A stretch of 64,000 nt of DNA from an uncultured Bacteroidales bacterium (GCA_947168515.1 CAMVMF010000011.1:1-64000); one strand, 5' to 3'. Shown: positions 38,201 to 47,443, counted from the stretch's first letter. Notes: a model not told the origin generated them from the sequence alone. Numbers and translations are program-made.

Positions 38201-38697
38201 CGGAAAGCAATGCGATGGCCGTCGCCAGTGTAATCGGCAAAATAGACCCGGTAGTGCTGATAGTTACTGCTGCTAAAGCTCGAAGAATAGGTAAGGCTCA
38301 TCGTGTCGACAGGTACAAAGACCGTGTCTTCCATCACGCCAATCTCCACCATGTTGGGGGAATAGGCGCTAACGGCGCAGTAGTAGAAGTCCATCATGAG
38401 GTTGGAAACATTCTCGAACTCGGGCGTAGCGCCGATTTCCAGAGCACCGACGGTGCTTTCCAACTCATAGTAGTAGTTGCCTGTACGGGCGTTGGGTGAA
38501 TACTGGTAGGCACTGGGGAAAGTGCCGGCACTGGAAGAGCCAGTGGCATAGTCCACCCAACCTGCAGGCAATGAAGGAGAACCCGTCGGGTTTTCAAAAC
38601 CCTCCGAGTAGGGCACAGACTGATAGGACTGTGCACTCAGAGCCAATGGCACCAAAAGAGCCATTAGCATCATCATTTTGGTAAAAGCTTTTTTCAT
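32263..38697 (-). CDS. Giant T9SS type A adhesin-like protein (2144 aa)
   Basis: Signal peptide MKKAFTKMMMLMALLVPLALSA. Modules in approximate order: choice-of-anchor-J/cleaved-adhesin-like domain (25-185), fibronectin III (190-275), second J domain (280-430), fibronectin III (435-525), and a CUB-like domain with CGGTLADDGGLLGNYS (530-650). These are followed by alternating fibronectin III, J-like and NYNYSYTQT-type beta domains to about 1890, a further fibronectin III domain, and an InlB-B-like repeat (TYTVTVNVNDAAMGSATGGGTF...GYHFVSWSNGVTDNPYTF). The last 88 residues are a type A T9SS sorting domain (IYPNPTSDVTTISV...VKKLVVR). The protein should cross the outer membrane by T9SS and be surface-linked or released. 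The modules suggest binding to glycans or proteins, but no ligand can be named. The N-terminal half is largely unlike the other giants; the last 220 residues are almost the same. Confidence 0.9.
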   Translation of the reverse strand: MKKAFTKMMMLMALLVPLALSAQSYQSVPYSEGFENPTGSPSLPAGWVDYATGSSSAGTFPSAYQYSPNARTGNYYYELESTVGALEIGATPEFENVSNLMMDFYYCAVSAYSPNMVEIGVMEDTVFVPVDTMSLTYSSSFSSSNYQHYRVYFADYTGDGHRIAFRTSRSSGQYTFFIDDMTISNIPGCPYMPSNLVVSTDSVSATLSWTAPTTSAGYFIYLNNDSTWYNTYTESYTFTGLNPSTYYSGYIYNSCDGTDTSDALAFSFFTPCGSVVIAPGSSYAEGFESGISPCFMQEHLSGSNDWYATTTTSYPSSAHGGVQVAAFTHSYTGDETMLIFPNFDMSALANGAELSFWHTQVSWGSDQDELHIYYRTSDTAAWTLLESYTDNITSWTEEVLQLPNSAFADFYQIAFKGVDEWGHGVKIDDVSIYAASSCAAPMAFYVTGTTSGEVSLEWRDTTSYAWEIAYGPMGITPDTVVTGLLSGLSDTTITIMGLADSVTYDFYLRADCGTEPSRWVGPVTARPNLFTMTTGATDTIRTCGGTLADDGGLLGNYSASQTSYMVVFPEDSTMTVSLQGTVDLYTSYGYNYATLTIYEGVGTTGRVLGEYTGSNNNVSVASTSGPLTIKLYAYGYDESYSAPGFLLTTSCSDLSSCTDPYDIAVTDVAGASATLTWNYGTTSTPDFWSIEVIDTASGSTLTFTAADTARSCQLTGLSQTTFYLVRLQASCTSGDTSNFIATSFTTPCLAGGNIQIGEGTVGLTTHPINTYYNYSLCQMLFRAEELTEVHDSIFGIKLLANSVGASYADIDIYIDTTSLDTLTGPIVVMDSTKRLYSGIYNLQAGVNEIAFDSVWLRPNMTSNIIVTIDNNTGSYSSSSSWLGTGGLTGTTLYYYNDGSNYDPTTAVSLNTTDNRPNVIFMTPCADVSCVAPNVTAVTGANSITLNWIPGSSETEWSVAYKLVGDTAWTVLSASTSATTATITGLLSNTAYTIRVSSLCGDTSVATLRQVTTQCGPLTDAELPLVENFDNFVASSSADELQSCWHRGAPYSSYGYWYYYPYANTYTVHSGTASMYFDGYNTPSTLVLPEISVGADSLIMSFYSYTSSYSSPTLVVGVMSDPTVDSSFVTVDTINLELAGNWNRQEVEFWNYAGTGHYLAIRCFDDAVYIDDLTVMRNSTCRRVDSVSVSNITGTTADITFVDTANAGSYTLYWGTSDDISAATDSMTITGSPFSLSGLTGSTYYYAWIRTNCVAENSFWAPVPRFRTSCPLEVVTTSSSYMDDFESGLSACISQEYVYGNHDWEVTTTSSNPNSAHSGSYVAAFTHDVNTGDETMLILPAFDMTALNLGAELSFWHTQVSWAGDQDELYVYYRTSDTGAWIQLQGYTNEIADWTEETIPLPGSINASYYEIGFKAVDGYGYGVKLDDITVFATPTCTRPDTLSAVPSDITATLSWVANAASYQVEYRQMGDTTTYTGTTTTNSFTAVGLSSLTSYEFRVRAICSGADTSRWSSWATFRTSLCPNPTTVYSFDSTMSSTTSDFCPMGYSNYNYSYTQTIIDSAMLAGLSGDITAMAFSTASASAGSYYTNMDVYLANVSESTLDAGFIHPDSTHLFVQVTHAANLSYSTAGWQLFAFDTTFTWDGHSNILVSVNRQHGFYTYGSSFNVHSTTSAKSRYIYEDGSAYDPATVSGGTAQNYVGDLQFIVCGSACVAPVITSETHDYESATITWSGSGNTYQVAVKESTAVDWPTETTVTGNTYTFTGLNPETDYLFRVRQDCSADSTGMSSWTLGAFTTDSLPCFAPESLAVSNLTNDQGTFSWTARGNETQWDLHVWNTGGLDSVYRVTTNPVTVDGFTAGVTYNAAIRAICGSMELEGDYGDTITFTTATCPDVTGLAASNVTENSVTLSWTADPMAESWQIEYGFAGFAQGTGTSITTNAATYVVTGLEDESSYDFYVRAICGTDWNSEGWAHVSATTPAASDPTYTVTVNVNDAAMGSATGGGTFRAGQSCTVTATPNSGYHFVSWSNGVTDNPYTFTVVANITLTATFAADGTEGIEDVAGDALCTIYPNPTSDVTTISVSGVNGMVRITVVDINGRTVATETLECNADCEKTMDVDNLAQGTYFVRIAGENVNQVKKLVVR

Positions 38698-38780
38698 TGC
38701 TAATACAGTTTAGTTGATAATAATAAAAAAGTATTTGATTAATAATATTTTATACACTTTACTAAACAAAAAAAGCGGTG

Positions 38781-38788
38781 CAAAGATA
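38781..38788 (-). promoter_or_regulatory. -7 box of the 2144-aa adhesin gene
   Basis: On the minus strand TATCTTTG is a perfect TAnnTTTG match 84 nt before the start codon, between AT-rich flanks. Confidence 0.6.
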
Positions 38789-38868
38789 CAAAAAAAAAAT
38801 CATTTATGTCGTTTTCACATTTTTTACCATTTGGCGAGAACCCCCGGCGTTGTAGTGCATCAGCACCT

Positions 38869-38900
38869 AAAAAAGGCGGGCGGCCGAATGGCCACCCGCC
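38869..38900 (-). terminator. Terminator of the 2791-aa adhesin gene
   Basis: GGCGGGCGGCC-GAAT-GGCCACCCGCC is an 11-bp stem with one mismatch. On the minus strand it is followed by TTTTTT, 80 nt after the stop. Its sequence is close to the terminator at 32.2 kb. Confidence 0.82.
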
Positions 38901-38980
38901 TAGCTAGCGTATCTATTGGTCTGCCCTTCTATGGCAAACACAGATGTATGGTAGTGAGCTAATAATCTCTTAGCCGCACG

Positions 38981-41900
38981 TTATCTTACCACGAGTTTCT
39001 TCACCAGGTTCACACGCTCACCCGTGATCTTGACGAAGTAAGCACCCTGGGCCAGGTTGGCTACATCCATGGTCTTCTCGCAGTCGGCGTTGCACTCGAG
39101 GGTCTCGGTGGCAACAGTGCGGCCGTTGATGTCGACCACTGCAATGCGTACCTTGCCATTGACGCCGCTGACGCTGATGGTGGTAACGTCGCTGGTGGGG
39201 TTGGGGTAGATGGTGCAGAGGGCATCGCCAGCCACATCCTCTATGCCCTCGGTGCCGTCGGCGGCAAAGGTGGCGGTGAGGGTGATGTTGGCAACCACGG
39301 TGAAGGTGTAGGGATTATCCGTCACGCCGTTGCTCCAGCTGACGAAGTGGTAGCCGCTGTTGGGCGTGGCCGTAACGGTGCAGCTCTGGCCGGCGCGGAA
39401 GGTGCCGCCGCCGGTGGCAGAGCCCATGGCAGCGTCGTTGACATTGACGGTGACGGTGTAGGTGGGATCGGAGGCTGCGGGGGTGGTGGCAGAGACGTGT
39501 GCCCAGCCCTCGCTGTTCCAGTCGGTGCCGCAGATGGCACGGACGTAGAAGTCGTAGGAGCTCTCGTCTTCGAGACCGGTGACCACGTAGGTGTTGACGT
39601 TGGTGGTGACACTAGTGCCGGTGCCCTGGGCAAAGCCGGCGAAGCCGTACTCAATCTGCCAGCTCTCGGCCATGGGGTCGGCGGTCCAGCTGAGGGTCAC
39701 GCTGCTTTCGGTGACATTGCTGGAGGTAAGCCCGGTGACATCGGGGCAAGTGGCAGTGGTGAAACGAATGGTGTCGCCATAGTCGCCTTCGATCAACTCA
39801 ACACCGCAGATGGGACGGATGGCAGCGTTGTAGGTAACGCCGGCCGTGAAGCCACCCACGGTGGCAGGATTGGTGGTGACGCGGTAGACGGAGTCGAGAC
39901 CGCCAGTGTTCCACACATGGATGTCCCACACGCTTTCGTTGCCGCGGACCGTCCAACTGAAGGTACCCTGGACGTTGGTCAAGTCGCTGACCACAAGGCT
40001 GTCGGGTGACAGGCAGGGCAGGCTGTCGGTGACAAAGCTTCCCTCATACCATTCGCTGTAATCGTTGCTGTCGGCCGTGCAGTCCTGACGCACACGGAAA
40101 GTATAGGCCGTCTCGGGATTCAGGCCCGTGAAGGTATAGGTAGTACCCGTCACAGCAATATCCGTAGAAGGCCAGTTGATGGCAGAGGTTTCCTTGATGT
40201 TCACCTCGTAGTTGCTGCCAGTGCCGTTCCAAGTGATGGTGGCAGAATGGTAGTCGTGGGTCTCGGAGGTGATGATGGGCACTGTGCAGAAAGTACCAGA
40301 GCAGGAAACCAGCTGGGTGACGGGGCGCCACGATGCTATATCCATGAGGTCATCGAACGATGAGGGACTGGTGGGACTGGGGTCGTCATCGTCGGAGTAG
40401 TAGTAGAGGGTCTTGCTACCGGAGCAGGGAGAGGTCTTGAAGACATAGGAACTACCGTCATAATCGCCGGAGTTGTCGTCGACAATAATCATCAGGTTGC
40501 TGAGGCCATTGTAGCTGTAGACCGTGTCGAGACGGAAGAAGTTCCAACCTTCCTGACAGTTGAGCGAACCTGTGTAGACCCTTACGGCAGAGGAATCAAG
40601 TGCCACAGCACTGGAGGTGCTGGCAAAGGTGCTCAGCGTGGTGGGCTGGAAGTAGATGGTGCAGTTGGTCTTGAGGGTCGAGGGAGAACTGTAGTCATAG
40701 TAGTAGCCTATGTACTCGATGTCCATCGGTCCGCCTATCTCGGCACTGTCGATGATGGTCTCGGTGAGGGTGTAGTTGTAGTAGTTGTTCAGCGGAGCGT
40801 AGTAGGTGGTGGTGGCGGAGCTGGTCGATCCGATGTCTACTGTCATGGTGTTGTCGCACATGGCAGTGATCATTGGGGTGGGATAATACCAGCGGGCTGT
40901 GTCGCCCACGCTGCAGATGGGACGCACATATACGTCATAGTTGGTCAACGTGTCCAAACCTGTAAGCATCACAGGGTGAGCGGTCACTGTCATGGCGGTG
41001 CCGGCGGCAGACCCGCGGGTGTAGCCCTGCGGACCATACTCTATCTGCCACTCGTAGGCGGAGGTGATGTCCGTCCAGTCGATGGTGATGGTGCTGGTGG
41101 TGGCAGCGGTAGCGTGCACATCGCGAGGCGCAATGCAGGTGGGTATGTAGTCGAGGGTGAAGTCGTCCACGTAAGCATACCACGAGCTAGAGGGTCGGTC
41201 GGCCTTGACGGCCACATACTGGCCGGTGCCGGCATACAATGCCAGAGGCACCTCGACGTTCTGCCAGGTGGTGCCGGTGATGGTCACGGTGTCGACACCC
41301 ACAAAGGAGGTAATGTCGTTGGGGTCGGTCATGACGCCAATTTTGAAAATGGGGACGTATGAGGACGAAGAAGCCTTGGCCCAGAAGCTCAACTGCAGCG
41401 TGCTGGCGCTGATGGTGGAATCCACCGGAGGCAGCACGACGCACTGGTAGTCGCCGTAGGTGCCCATAGTGGTGGTGTTGTACCAGTAGAGTCCTTTGGT
41501 ACCACTCGGGGTGTGGTTGTAGCTGGAGCTGCTGCTGACGTAGGGGTAACCGCCATAGCTGGTGCCGTTGTTCAGGCGGTACCAGCAGTTGACAAAGGCA
41601 CTGCCCGTGCTGCTGCTGCCCGTGGAGTATGACTCAAAGTCCTCGGTATAGGGCAACGTAATGTAGCCACATGGGGTACGGAAGTTGTAGGTCAACCAGA
41701 AGCTGCTGTTGGAGTCGTCGCAGACCGAACGCACCTTGAAGGTGTAGGTCGTGTTGGGGCTTAGGCCTGTGATGGAGGCAGTGGTGTCGTAGACGGTGTA
41801 TATCGAGTCGGAACCCAGCTGGTACTGCCATTCCGTGGCGTTGCCAGCCTCATGCCACTCAAAGTCGGCAGAGGTCTGCGTCAGGTTGGAGATGGTGAGG

Positions 41901-44900
41901 CCCGTGGGTCGGGAGCACACCAGGCGCATGATTTCGACATTGTCGATGGCGATGGGAGGTTGGTTGGTGACAGAACCGTCGTTGCGCCACACGAAGAGCA
42001 TGTGGTACACACCTGCGTTGGGGACACTGATGACGTCGCTCTGCGTCCGCCAAGTGCTGTTGAGATTGAGCTTGGTATTGCCGTCGAGCGAAATCCAGTC
42101 CGAAGGCATGGCACTAGCGCTCAGGCCAGAAGGCAGGGCGGTGCCGGCACTGAAAGATTGCGACACCGGCACCAGGGCGGCACGGAGGAAGTCGAAGGTG
42201 CTTTCGCCCTGGCACTTCCAGTCAAAAGAGTAGCCGTAATCGCCGGGAGCACTCAGCATCAGGTCCACATAGGCGTAAACTACCGAGCTGCTGGCTCCGT
42301 CATAGTTGTTGGTGGAACCGTTGGTGTTGGAAATGTAGAGGCCGTGGCCGCCGCCATTGTGGGCAGCGGTGCCAACGTACCACTTATTGGTTACTGAGCC
42401 GTTCTCCAGAATCCACAGATTATTCTGAGTCGTGTTCTCAAAGTTGCACACAAAGGGGAGTCCGACGTATGAGTTGGCAGTGCGATAGGAGGCAACGACA
42501 ACACCGCCAATGCCACTGGCGCAGTCGGGTGACACATACACGTCATACAGTGTGTTGGCGGTCAGGCCAGTGATGGTGTAGGGCAGCGATGTAACCGAAA
42601 CGGTAGTACCCGCACTGGAGCCTGGGGTGAATCCGGCAGGGCCATACTCCAACGTCCACGAAGTGGCAGTGCCCATCTCGGTCCATGTAAGCGTCAGGTA
42701 ATTGGAGTCGATGGCCGTGAGCGTGAGGTTGTCGATAGACGGACAATCGGGCGCATACTCCACGGTCAGGTCGTCGAGGTAGGGATAGCTGTATTCGCCG
42801 CTGGGCGACATGATGGCTATGCGGGCGCCGGGGGTGGTGTCCACATAGTTGGCAAAGGAAACCGTGAACTCTTCCCACGCAGAGAGAGCCGAGTTCTGCA
42901 CCGTGTCGATGGGGACGAAGGTGCTCTCGTCGTTCTCATTGGTGATCACACCCACGATGAGGCGGTGGTTGTAGGAGGTGTTGGTCTTATACAGCCAGAA
43001 ACGCACCTGCAGGGAGTCGATGGTAGGCTCAAAATCGGGCAGCACCATATAACTCCATGTGGTACTGGTAGAATACATATACAAGGCCTTGCTGCCACCA
43101 GGGTTGTGGTTGTAGCTGGTGGAGGCGTAGGGGTAGCTGGTGGAGTAGTTGGTCTTTTTATACCAGCATTGGGGCAACGGGTCGGCAGTAGAGCTGGACC
43201 AGGTGTCGAAGCCCTCAGTGAAAGGCACGGAGGCAGGCAGACAGGAAGTGTGGAAGGAGGTGTAGGCCGTACCGCCTATGCCATCAGCACAGTCGGTGGT
43301 GACATACACGTCGTAATTGGTGTTGGGGGTCAGGCCGACGAGGTTGACTATAGTGTCATAGGCATAGATGGTGTCGCCAGCACCGTCAGCAAAGCCGGAA
43401 GGTCCCATCACCAGGGTCCAGCTGGTGGCATCGCCCTGCTCTTCCCACTTGATGTCGGCGGAGTAGCCGGTAATATTGATGGCAGCCAGATTGTCGACAG
43501 GCGGACAGTCCGGTATGTACTCCACCGTCAGGTCGTCGAGGTAGGGATAGCTGTATTCACCGTTGGGCGACATGATGGCTATGCGGGCGCCGGGGATGGT
43601 GTCCACATAGTTGGCGAATGAAACCGTGAACTCTTCCCACGTAGAGAGAGCCGAGTTCTGCACCGTGTCGATGGGGATGAAGGTGTTCTCGTTGTTTTCG
43701 GCGGTGATCACACCCACATAGAGGCGGTGGTTGTAGGAGGTGTTGGTCTTATACAGCCAGAAACGCACCTGCAGCGAGTCCAACGAGGGCTCGAAATCGG
43801 GCAGCACCATATAACTCCATGTGGTACTGGTAGAATACATATACAAGGCCTTGCTGCCACCAGGGTTGTGGTTGTAGCTGGTGGAGGCGTAGGGGTAGCT
43901 GGTGGAGTAGTTGGTCTTTTTATACCAGCATTGGGGCAACGGGTCGACAGTAGAGCTGGACCAGGTGTCGAAGCCCTCGCTGAAAGGCACAGGATAGGCC
44001 CCACAGCTGGTGTGGAAGGTGATGTAGGCCGTACCGGCAACGCCGCTGGGACAGTCGGGGATGACATACAGGTCATAGTTGGTGTTGGGGGTCAGGCCGA
44101 CGAGGTTGACTATGGTGTCGTAGACATAGGTGGTGGTGCCAGTGCCGAGGGTGAAACCGGCAGGTCCCAGCTCTACGGTCCAGCTGGTGGCATCGCCTAT
44201 CTCCTCCCAAGCGATGTCGGCGGTGGTACCGGTGATACTGACAATTTCCAAATTGTCAACAGCCGGGCAGTCGGGTATGTACTCCACCGTCAGTTCGTCG
44301 AGGTAGGGATAGCTGTATTCGCCGTCGGGCGACATGATGGCTATGCGGGCGCCGCTAATGGTGTCCACATAGCGGTCCATCGGTATGGTGAACTCCTCCC
44401 ACGTGGAGGTGGTAGAGTTTTGCACCGTGTCCACGGGGACGAAGGTGGTCTCGTCGTTCTCATCGGTGATTACGCCCACGATGAGGCGGTGGTTGTAGGT
44501 GGAGTTGGACTTATACAGCCAGAAACGCACCTGCAGCGAGTCGATAGTAGGTATAAATTCGGGCAGCACCATATAGCTCCATGTGGTATTGGAAGAATAC
44601 ATATACATGGCTTTGCTGCCGCCGGCATTGTGGTTGTAGCTGGTGGAGGCATAAGGATAGTTGGTAGAATAGTTGGTCTTTTTATACCAGCAGTCGGGCA
44701 GCGGGTCGGCAGTAGCGGTGGACCAAGTGTCGAACCCCTCGTGGAAAGGCACGGGCGTACCTCCACAATGGGTACGGAAAGTGATTTGGGCGGCTATATT
44801 GGTGTCGGAGCAGAGCGACATCACACGCACCACATAGTTACTGTTGGCCTGGAGGCCGGTGATGGTGTAATCGGTAGCGGTGACCGCCATGGCAGCATTG

Positions 44901-47356
44901 GTCCAGGCGGTGTCCGTAGACAAACGATAGTCCACATCCCAGGTGGTCTCCTGATAGCCCGGAATCCAAGAGATGGAAACATCATTGGCATGGATGCTGT
45001 CGATAGCAATGCTGGGAGCGGCACAGTCAACCGTCTGCAGACAGGTGCCGCCGCCGTTGCCGCCAGTGGTCAGGCGCATATTGGTGCGCCAGTAGGAGTC
45101 CGAGGCCGTGGCCGCGGCCATATCGGCTAGAGTGTAGGGCGCATTGGCGCGGTAGACGCGGTGAGTCATGGAACTCGAAGTTTGCTGGTAGCGGAAGAGG
45201 GCATTCGGCTCCAGCGCACCGCTGTTCTTCACAATGGCCACCATGATGTTGCTGGTGCCGTTGTAGGCGAAGGTACCCCGGTTGAACTCGAAGTGGTTCC
45301 ACCCGTTAGTGGTGCAAATGATGGGACCCTCATATACCAACTGCAGGTCGGCCACAGGGGCAAAGGCGGTGCAGGTGGCCATGGTGGTATGGCACATATA
45401 AATGGAGCAGTTGACGGTGGACGTCATGGGCGAAGAACTGCCATAGTCGAAGTCGATGCCGCTGAAATAGACGGCACCACTGTTCACCTCGGAGGCCAAA
45501 ATCAGGTGGTTGCAGTAGGAGTAGTTGTATTCGCCGTTGACCGGCATCACGTTGTTGGTGCTGGTGCCGGGGGTGCCGACAGCGTAGGTTTCTGCCGGGC
45601 TGGAGCCGCCTCCCCCGCTGGTGGTGTCCCACTCCAGGCAGGGCAGCGCGGCAGTGCTGAAGACCCTGGTGAGGGGCTGGCCAAAGCCACCGTCGCCGCA
45701 GTTGGGCGTTACGGTGACGGTGTAAGAGGTGTCGGGGTCAAGACCGTTGAGTATGTAACTGAGGCTGTTGGTTGTCACCGTGGTGGGCGTGCCAAGCGTG
45801 TCATCGGTATAGCGATAGCTCAGCTCGAAATAGTCGGGAGCAAAGCCCAATTGGTCGGAGTAGTCCCAAGAGACGCGTGCTGCACCCACAGTGGCAGCCA
45901 CATTAAGCTCGGTCATCCGGGGGCAGGTGGGAGCAAGTTCGAGGGTGACATCATCCAAGTACACATACCACGAACTAGCGGGACGGAGGGCACGGATGGC
46001 CACGTAGCAGCCCGTGTCGGCGTAGGTGCCCAGGGGCACTTCGTACTCGGCGTAGACAGCGGAGTTGCCCACATTGACCGTGGACACCAGCTCAAAGGTA
46101 CTGTTGTCGTTGGGATTGGTCAGCACACCCACCTGCAAGACGGGGCTGTAGCTGGTGGAAGAGGCCCGGGCCCAGAAACGCACCTGCAGGGTGCGGATGG
46201 GGTTGTAGTTGGTGTCGACACCCGGCATCACTATCGTCTGGTAGTCGCCATAGGTGCCAGTGGTGGTAGTGTTGTACCAATAGAGGCCTTTGTTGCCGCC
46301 AGGGGTGTGGTTATATGTAGAAGAAGAACTGACGTAGGGGTAACCACCTGAGGAGGTGCCGTTGTTTAGGCGGGTCCAACAGTAGGCAAAGGGGCTGCCA
46401 GTAGTGCTGCTGCCCGTGGGGGAATCCTCGAAGTCCTCAAAGAAAGGCAACGAATCTAAAAAGGTGCAGGGCGTGCGGAAACTCGACGAGAGCCACATGC
46501 TGGTGTCGCCAGCATCGCACAGCGACGCCACACGCACATTGTAGGCCGTGTTGGCGGCGCGACCCACGACACTGTACATAGTGTCGTACACCACCGAGGA
46601 GTCGATGGCCGCTCCGGCGGAATCGACATACACCAGCCAGCTGCTGGCGGTGCCAGCCTCCGTCCAAGAGACATCAAACGAGTGAGGCAATACATTGGCA
46701 AACTGCAGGTTGCTCGGACGCGGACAGGTGGGCTGCTCGAAAATAATGTTGTCGATGGCACCCGGAGGGGTGGTACCGCCGCTGGCATCGTTGGCCCAGG
46801 CAAAAACCAAACGGTAGGTGCCGGGGGCCAACACGGTGAATTCCTCAAAGTGGTTCTGCCAATTGGACTGCAAGTTCAACCTGTTGGCCCCGCTGAGACT
46901 GATAAAGCCCGACGGGAGAGAGGCCGTACTCCAGGTGTTGGTACTAGTGCCGCCCGTAGGGTCGGTACCAGGATTTGGGGTGAAGGTAGACGGGGCCAGG
47001 AATACTCTGATGTAGTCCCAGCTGCTCTCGCCATAGCACTTCCAGTCGTAGCTGATGGCATAGCCGCCGGCACTGAGGGTGAATTCCTTGTAGGCATACG
47101 CAAACGTCACCGTAGAAACGGTGTAGGCGTTTGACGTGCCACCGTTGTTGGAGATGTAAAGGCTCTTGGAGCCTCCGTTGCTTGTGGCGGAGCCGATGAA
47201 CCACTGGTTGGTCTGGCTGCCGTTCGCAAACACCCATCCCGCGGTGTCGCTGTCGCTCTCGAAGTCGCACGAGAAGCTAAACGACTGACCTTGAGTTGCC
47301 CACGGCACAGCCAGCATGGCGGCCAAGAGCAATAGTCTTAGTAGATGTTTAAACAT
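38981..47356 (-). CDS. Giant T9SS type A adhesin-like protein (2791 aa)
   Basis: The largest intact gene here. Signal peptide MFKHLLRLLLLAAMLAVPWATQG. Modules in approximate order: J-like domain with FSFSCDFESDSDTAGW (24-190), fibronectin III (195-285), J domain (290-450), fibronectin III (455-545), and a beta domain opening YSYCNHLILASEVN (560-730). After another fibronectin III come three nearly identical J + fibronectin III pairs (820-1580), each about 254 residues and starting PVPF(H/S)EGFDTW or SVPFTEGFDTW. Two more J/fibronectin sets, an NNYYNYTLTETIIDSAEIGG domain (2115-2290), three fibronectin III, an InlB-B-like repeat and the type A T9SS tail follow. Expected location is the cell surface. 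Domain layout recalls the cleaved-adhesin parts of gingipains, but there is no protease. It is closely paired with the interrupted gene at 48.9-56.5 kb. A MITE sits about 90 nt upstream of its start. Confidence 0.9.
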   Translation of the reverse strand: MFKHLLRLLLLAAMLAVPWATQGQSFSFSCDFESDSDTAGWVFANGSQTNQWFIGSATSNGGSKSLYISNNGGTSNAYTVSTVTFAYAYKEFTLSAGGYAISYDWKCYGESSWDYIRVFLAPSTFTPNPGTDPTGGTSTNTWSTASLPSGFISLSGANRLNLQSNWQNHFEEFTVLAPGTYRLVFAWANDASGGTTPPGAIDNIIFEQPTCPRPSNLQFANVLPHSFDVSWTEAGTASSWLVYVDSAGAAIDSSVVYDTMYSVVGRAANTAYNVRVASLCDAGDTSMWLSSSFRTPCTFLDSLPFFEDFEDSPTGSSTTGSPFAYCWTRLNNGTSSGGYPYVSSSSTYNHTPGGNKGLYWYNTTTTGTYGDYQTIVMPGVDTNYNPIRTLQVRFWARASSTSYSPVLQVGVLTNPNDNSTFELVSTVNVGNSAVYAEYEVPLGTYADTGCYVAIRALRPASSWYVYLDDVTLELAPTCPRMTELNVAATVGAARVSWDYSDQLGFAPDYFELSYRYTDDTLGTPTTVTTNSLSYILNGLDPDTSYTVTVTPNCGDGGFGQPLTRVFSTAALPCLEWDTTSGGGGSSPAETYAVGTPGTSTNNVMPVNGEYNYSYCNHLILASEVNSGAVYFSGIDFDYGSSSPMTSTVNCSIYMCHTTMATCTAFAPVADLQLVYEGPIICTTNGWNHFEFNRGTFAYNGTSNIMVAIVKNSGALEPNALFRYQQTSSSMTHRVYRANAPYTLADMAAATASDSYWRTNMRLTTGGNGGGTCLQTVDCAAPSIAIDSIHANDVSISWIPGYQETTWDVDYRLSTDTAWTNAAMAVTATDYTITGLQANSNYVVRVMSLCSDTNIAAQITFRTHCGGTPVPFHEGFDTWSTATADPLPDCWYKKTNYSTNYPYASTSYNHNAGGSKAMYMYSSNTTWSYMVLPEFIPTIDSLQVRFWLYKSNSTYNHRLIVGVITDENDETTFVPVDTVQNSTTSTWEEFTIPMDRYVDTISGARIAIMSPDGEYSYPYLDELTVEYIPDCPAVDNLEIVSITGTTADIAWEEIGDATSWTVELGPAGFTLGTGTTTYVYDTIVNLVGLTPNTNYDLYVIPDCPSGVAGTAYITFHTSCGAYPVPFSEGFDTWSSSTVDPLPQCWYKKTNYSTSYPYASTSYNHNPGGSKALYMYSTSTTWSYMVLPDFEPSLDSLQVRFWLYKTNTSYNHRLYVGVITAENNENTFIPIDTVQNSALSTWEEFTVSFANYVDTIPGARIAIMSPNGEYSYPYLDDLTVEYIPDCPPVDNLAAINITGYSADIKWEEQGDATSWTLVMGPSGFADGAGDTIYAYDTIVNLVGLTPNTNYDVYVTTDCADGIGGTAYTSFHTSCLPASVPFTEGFDTWSSSTADPLPQCWYKKTNYSTSYPYASTSYNHNPGGSKALYMYSTSTTWSYMVLPDFEPTIDSLQVRFWLYKTNTSYNHRLIVGVITNENDESTFVPIDTVQNSALSAWEEFTVSFANYVDTTPGARIAIMSPSGEYSYPYLDDLTVEYAPDCPSIDNLTLTAIDSNYLTLTWTEMGTATSWTLEYGPAGFTPGSSAGTTVSVTSLPYTITGLTANTLYDVYVSPDCASGIGGVVVASYRTANSYVGLPFVCNFENTTQNNLWILENGSVTNKWYVGTAAHNGGGHGLYISNTNGSTNNYDGASSSVVYAYVDLMLSAPGDYGYSFDWKCQGESTFDFLRAALVPVSQSFSAGTALPSGLSASAMPSDWISLDGNTKLNLNSTWRTQSDVISVPNAGVYHMLFVWRNDGSVTNQPPIAIDNVEIMRLVCSRPTGLTISNLTQTSADFEWHEAGNATEWQYQLGSDSIYTVYDTTASITGLSPNTTYTFKVRSVCDDSNSSFWLTYNFRTPCGYITLPYTEDFESYSTGSSSTGSAFVNCWYRLNNGTSYGGYPYVSSSSSYNHTPSGTKGLYWYNTTTMGTYGDYQCVVLPPVDSTISASTLQLSFWAKASSSSYVPIFKIGVMTDPNDITSFVGVDTVTITGTTWQNVEVPLALYAGTGQYVAVKADRPSSSWYAYVDDFTLDYIPTCIAPRDVHATAATTSTITIDWTDITSAYEWQIEYGPQGYTRGSAAGTAMTVTAHPVMLTGLDTLTNYDVYVRPICSVGDTARWYYPTPMITAMCDNTMTVDIGSTSSATTTYYAPLNNYYNYTLTETIIDSAEIGGPMDIEYIGYYYDYSSPSTLKTNCTIYFQPTTLSTFASTSSAVALDSSAVRVYTGSLNCQEGWNFFRLDTVYSYNGLSNLMIIVDDNSGDYDGSSYVFKTSPCSGSKTLYYYSDDDDPSPTSPSSFDDLMDIASWRPVTQLVSCSGTFCTVPIITSETHDYHSATITWNGTGSNYEVNIKETSAINWPSTDIAVTGTTYTFTGLNPETAYTFRVRQDCTADSNDYSEWYEGSFVTDSLPCLSPDSLVVSDLTNVQGTFSWTVRGNESVWDIHVWNTGGLDSVYRVTTNPATVGGFTAGVTYNAAIRPICGVELIEGDYGDTIRFTTATCPDVTGLTSSNVTESSVTLSWTADPMAESWQIEYGFAGFAQGTGTSVTTNVNTYVVTGLEDESSYDFYVRAICGTDWNSEGWAHVSATTPAASDPTYTVTVNVNDAAMGSATGGGTFRAGQSCTVTATPNSGYHFVSWSNGVTDNPYTFTVVANITLTATFAADGTEGIEDVAGDALCTIYPNPTSDVTTISVSGVNGKVRIAVVDINGRTVATETLECNADCEKTMDVANLAQGAYFVKITGERVNLVKKLVVR
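42741..44780 (-). repeat. Three tandem copies of a ~760-bp coding module
   Basis: Equivalent positions recur at 42741, 43502 and 44264 (GGACAGTC.GGTATGTACTCCACCGTCAGGTCGTCGAGG), a period of 761-762 bp or 254 codons. Long stretches around TGGTTGTAGCTGGTGGAGGCGTAGGGGTAGCTGG are the same in neighbouring copies. Each unit codes for one J domain plus one fibronectin III domain. Confidence 0.88.
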
Positions 47357-47443
47357 AACAATTTAGTATTTAATTAATAAAAGATATATGAATGATTTTT
47401 GAAGCCATCCTTATAAATTATCAAGTACCCAATGTTTATATTT

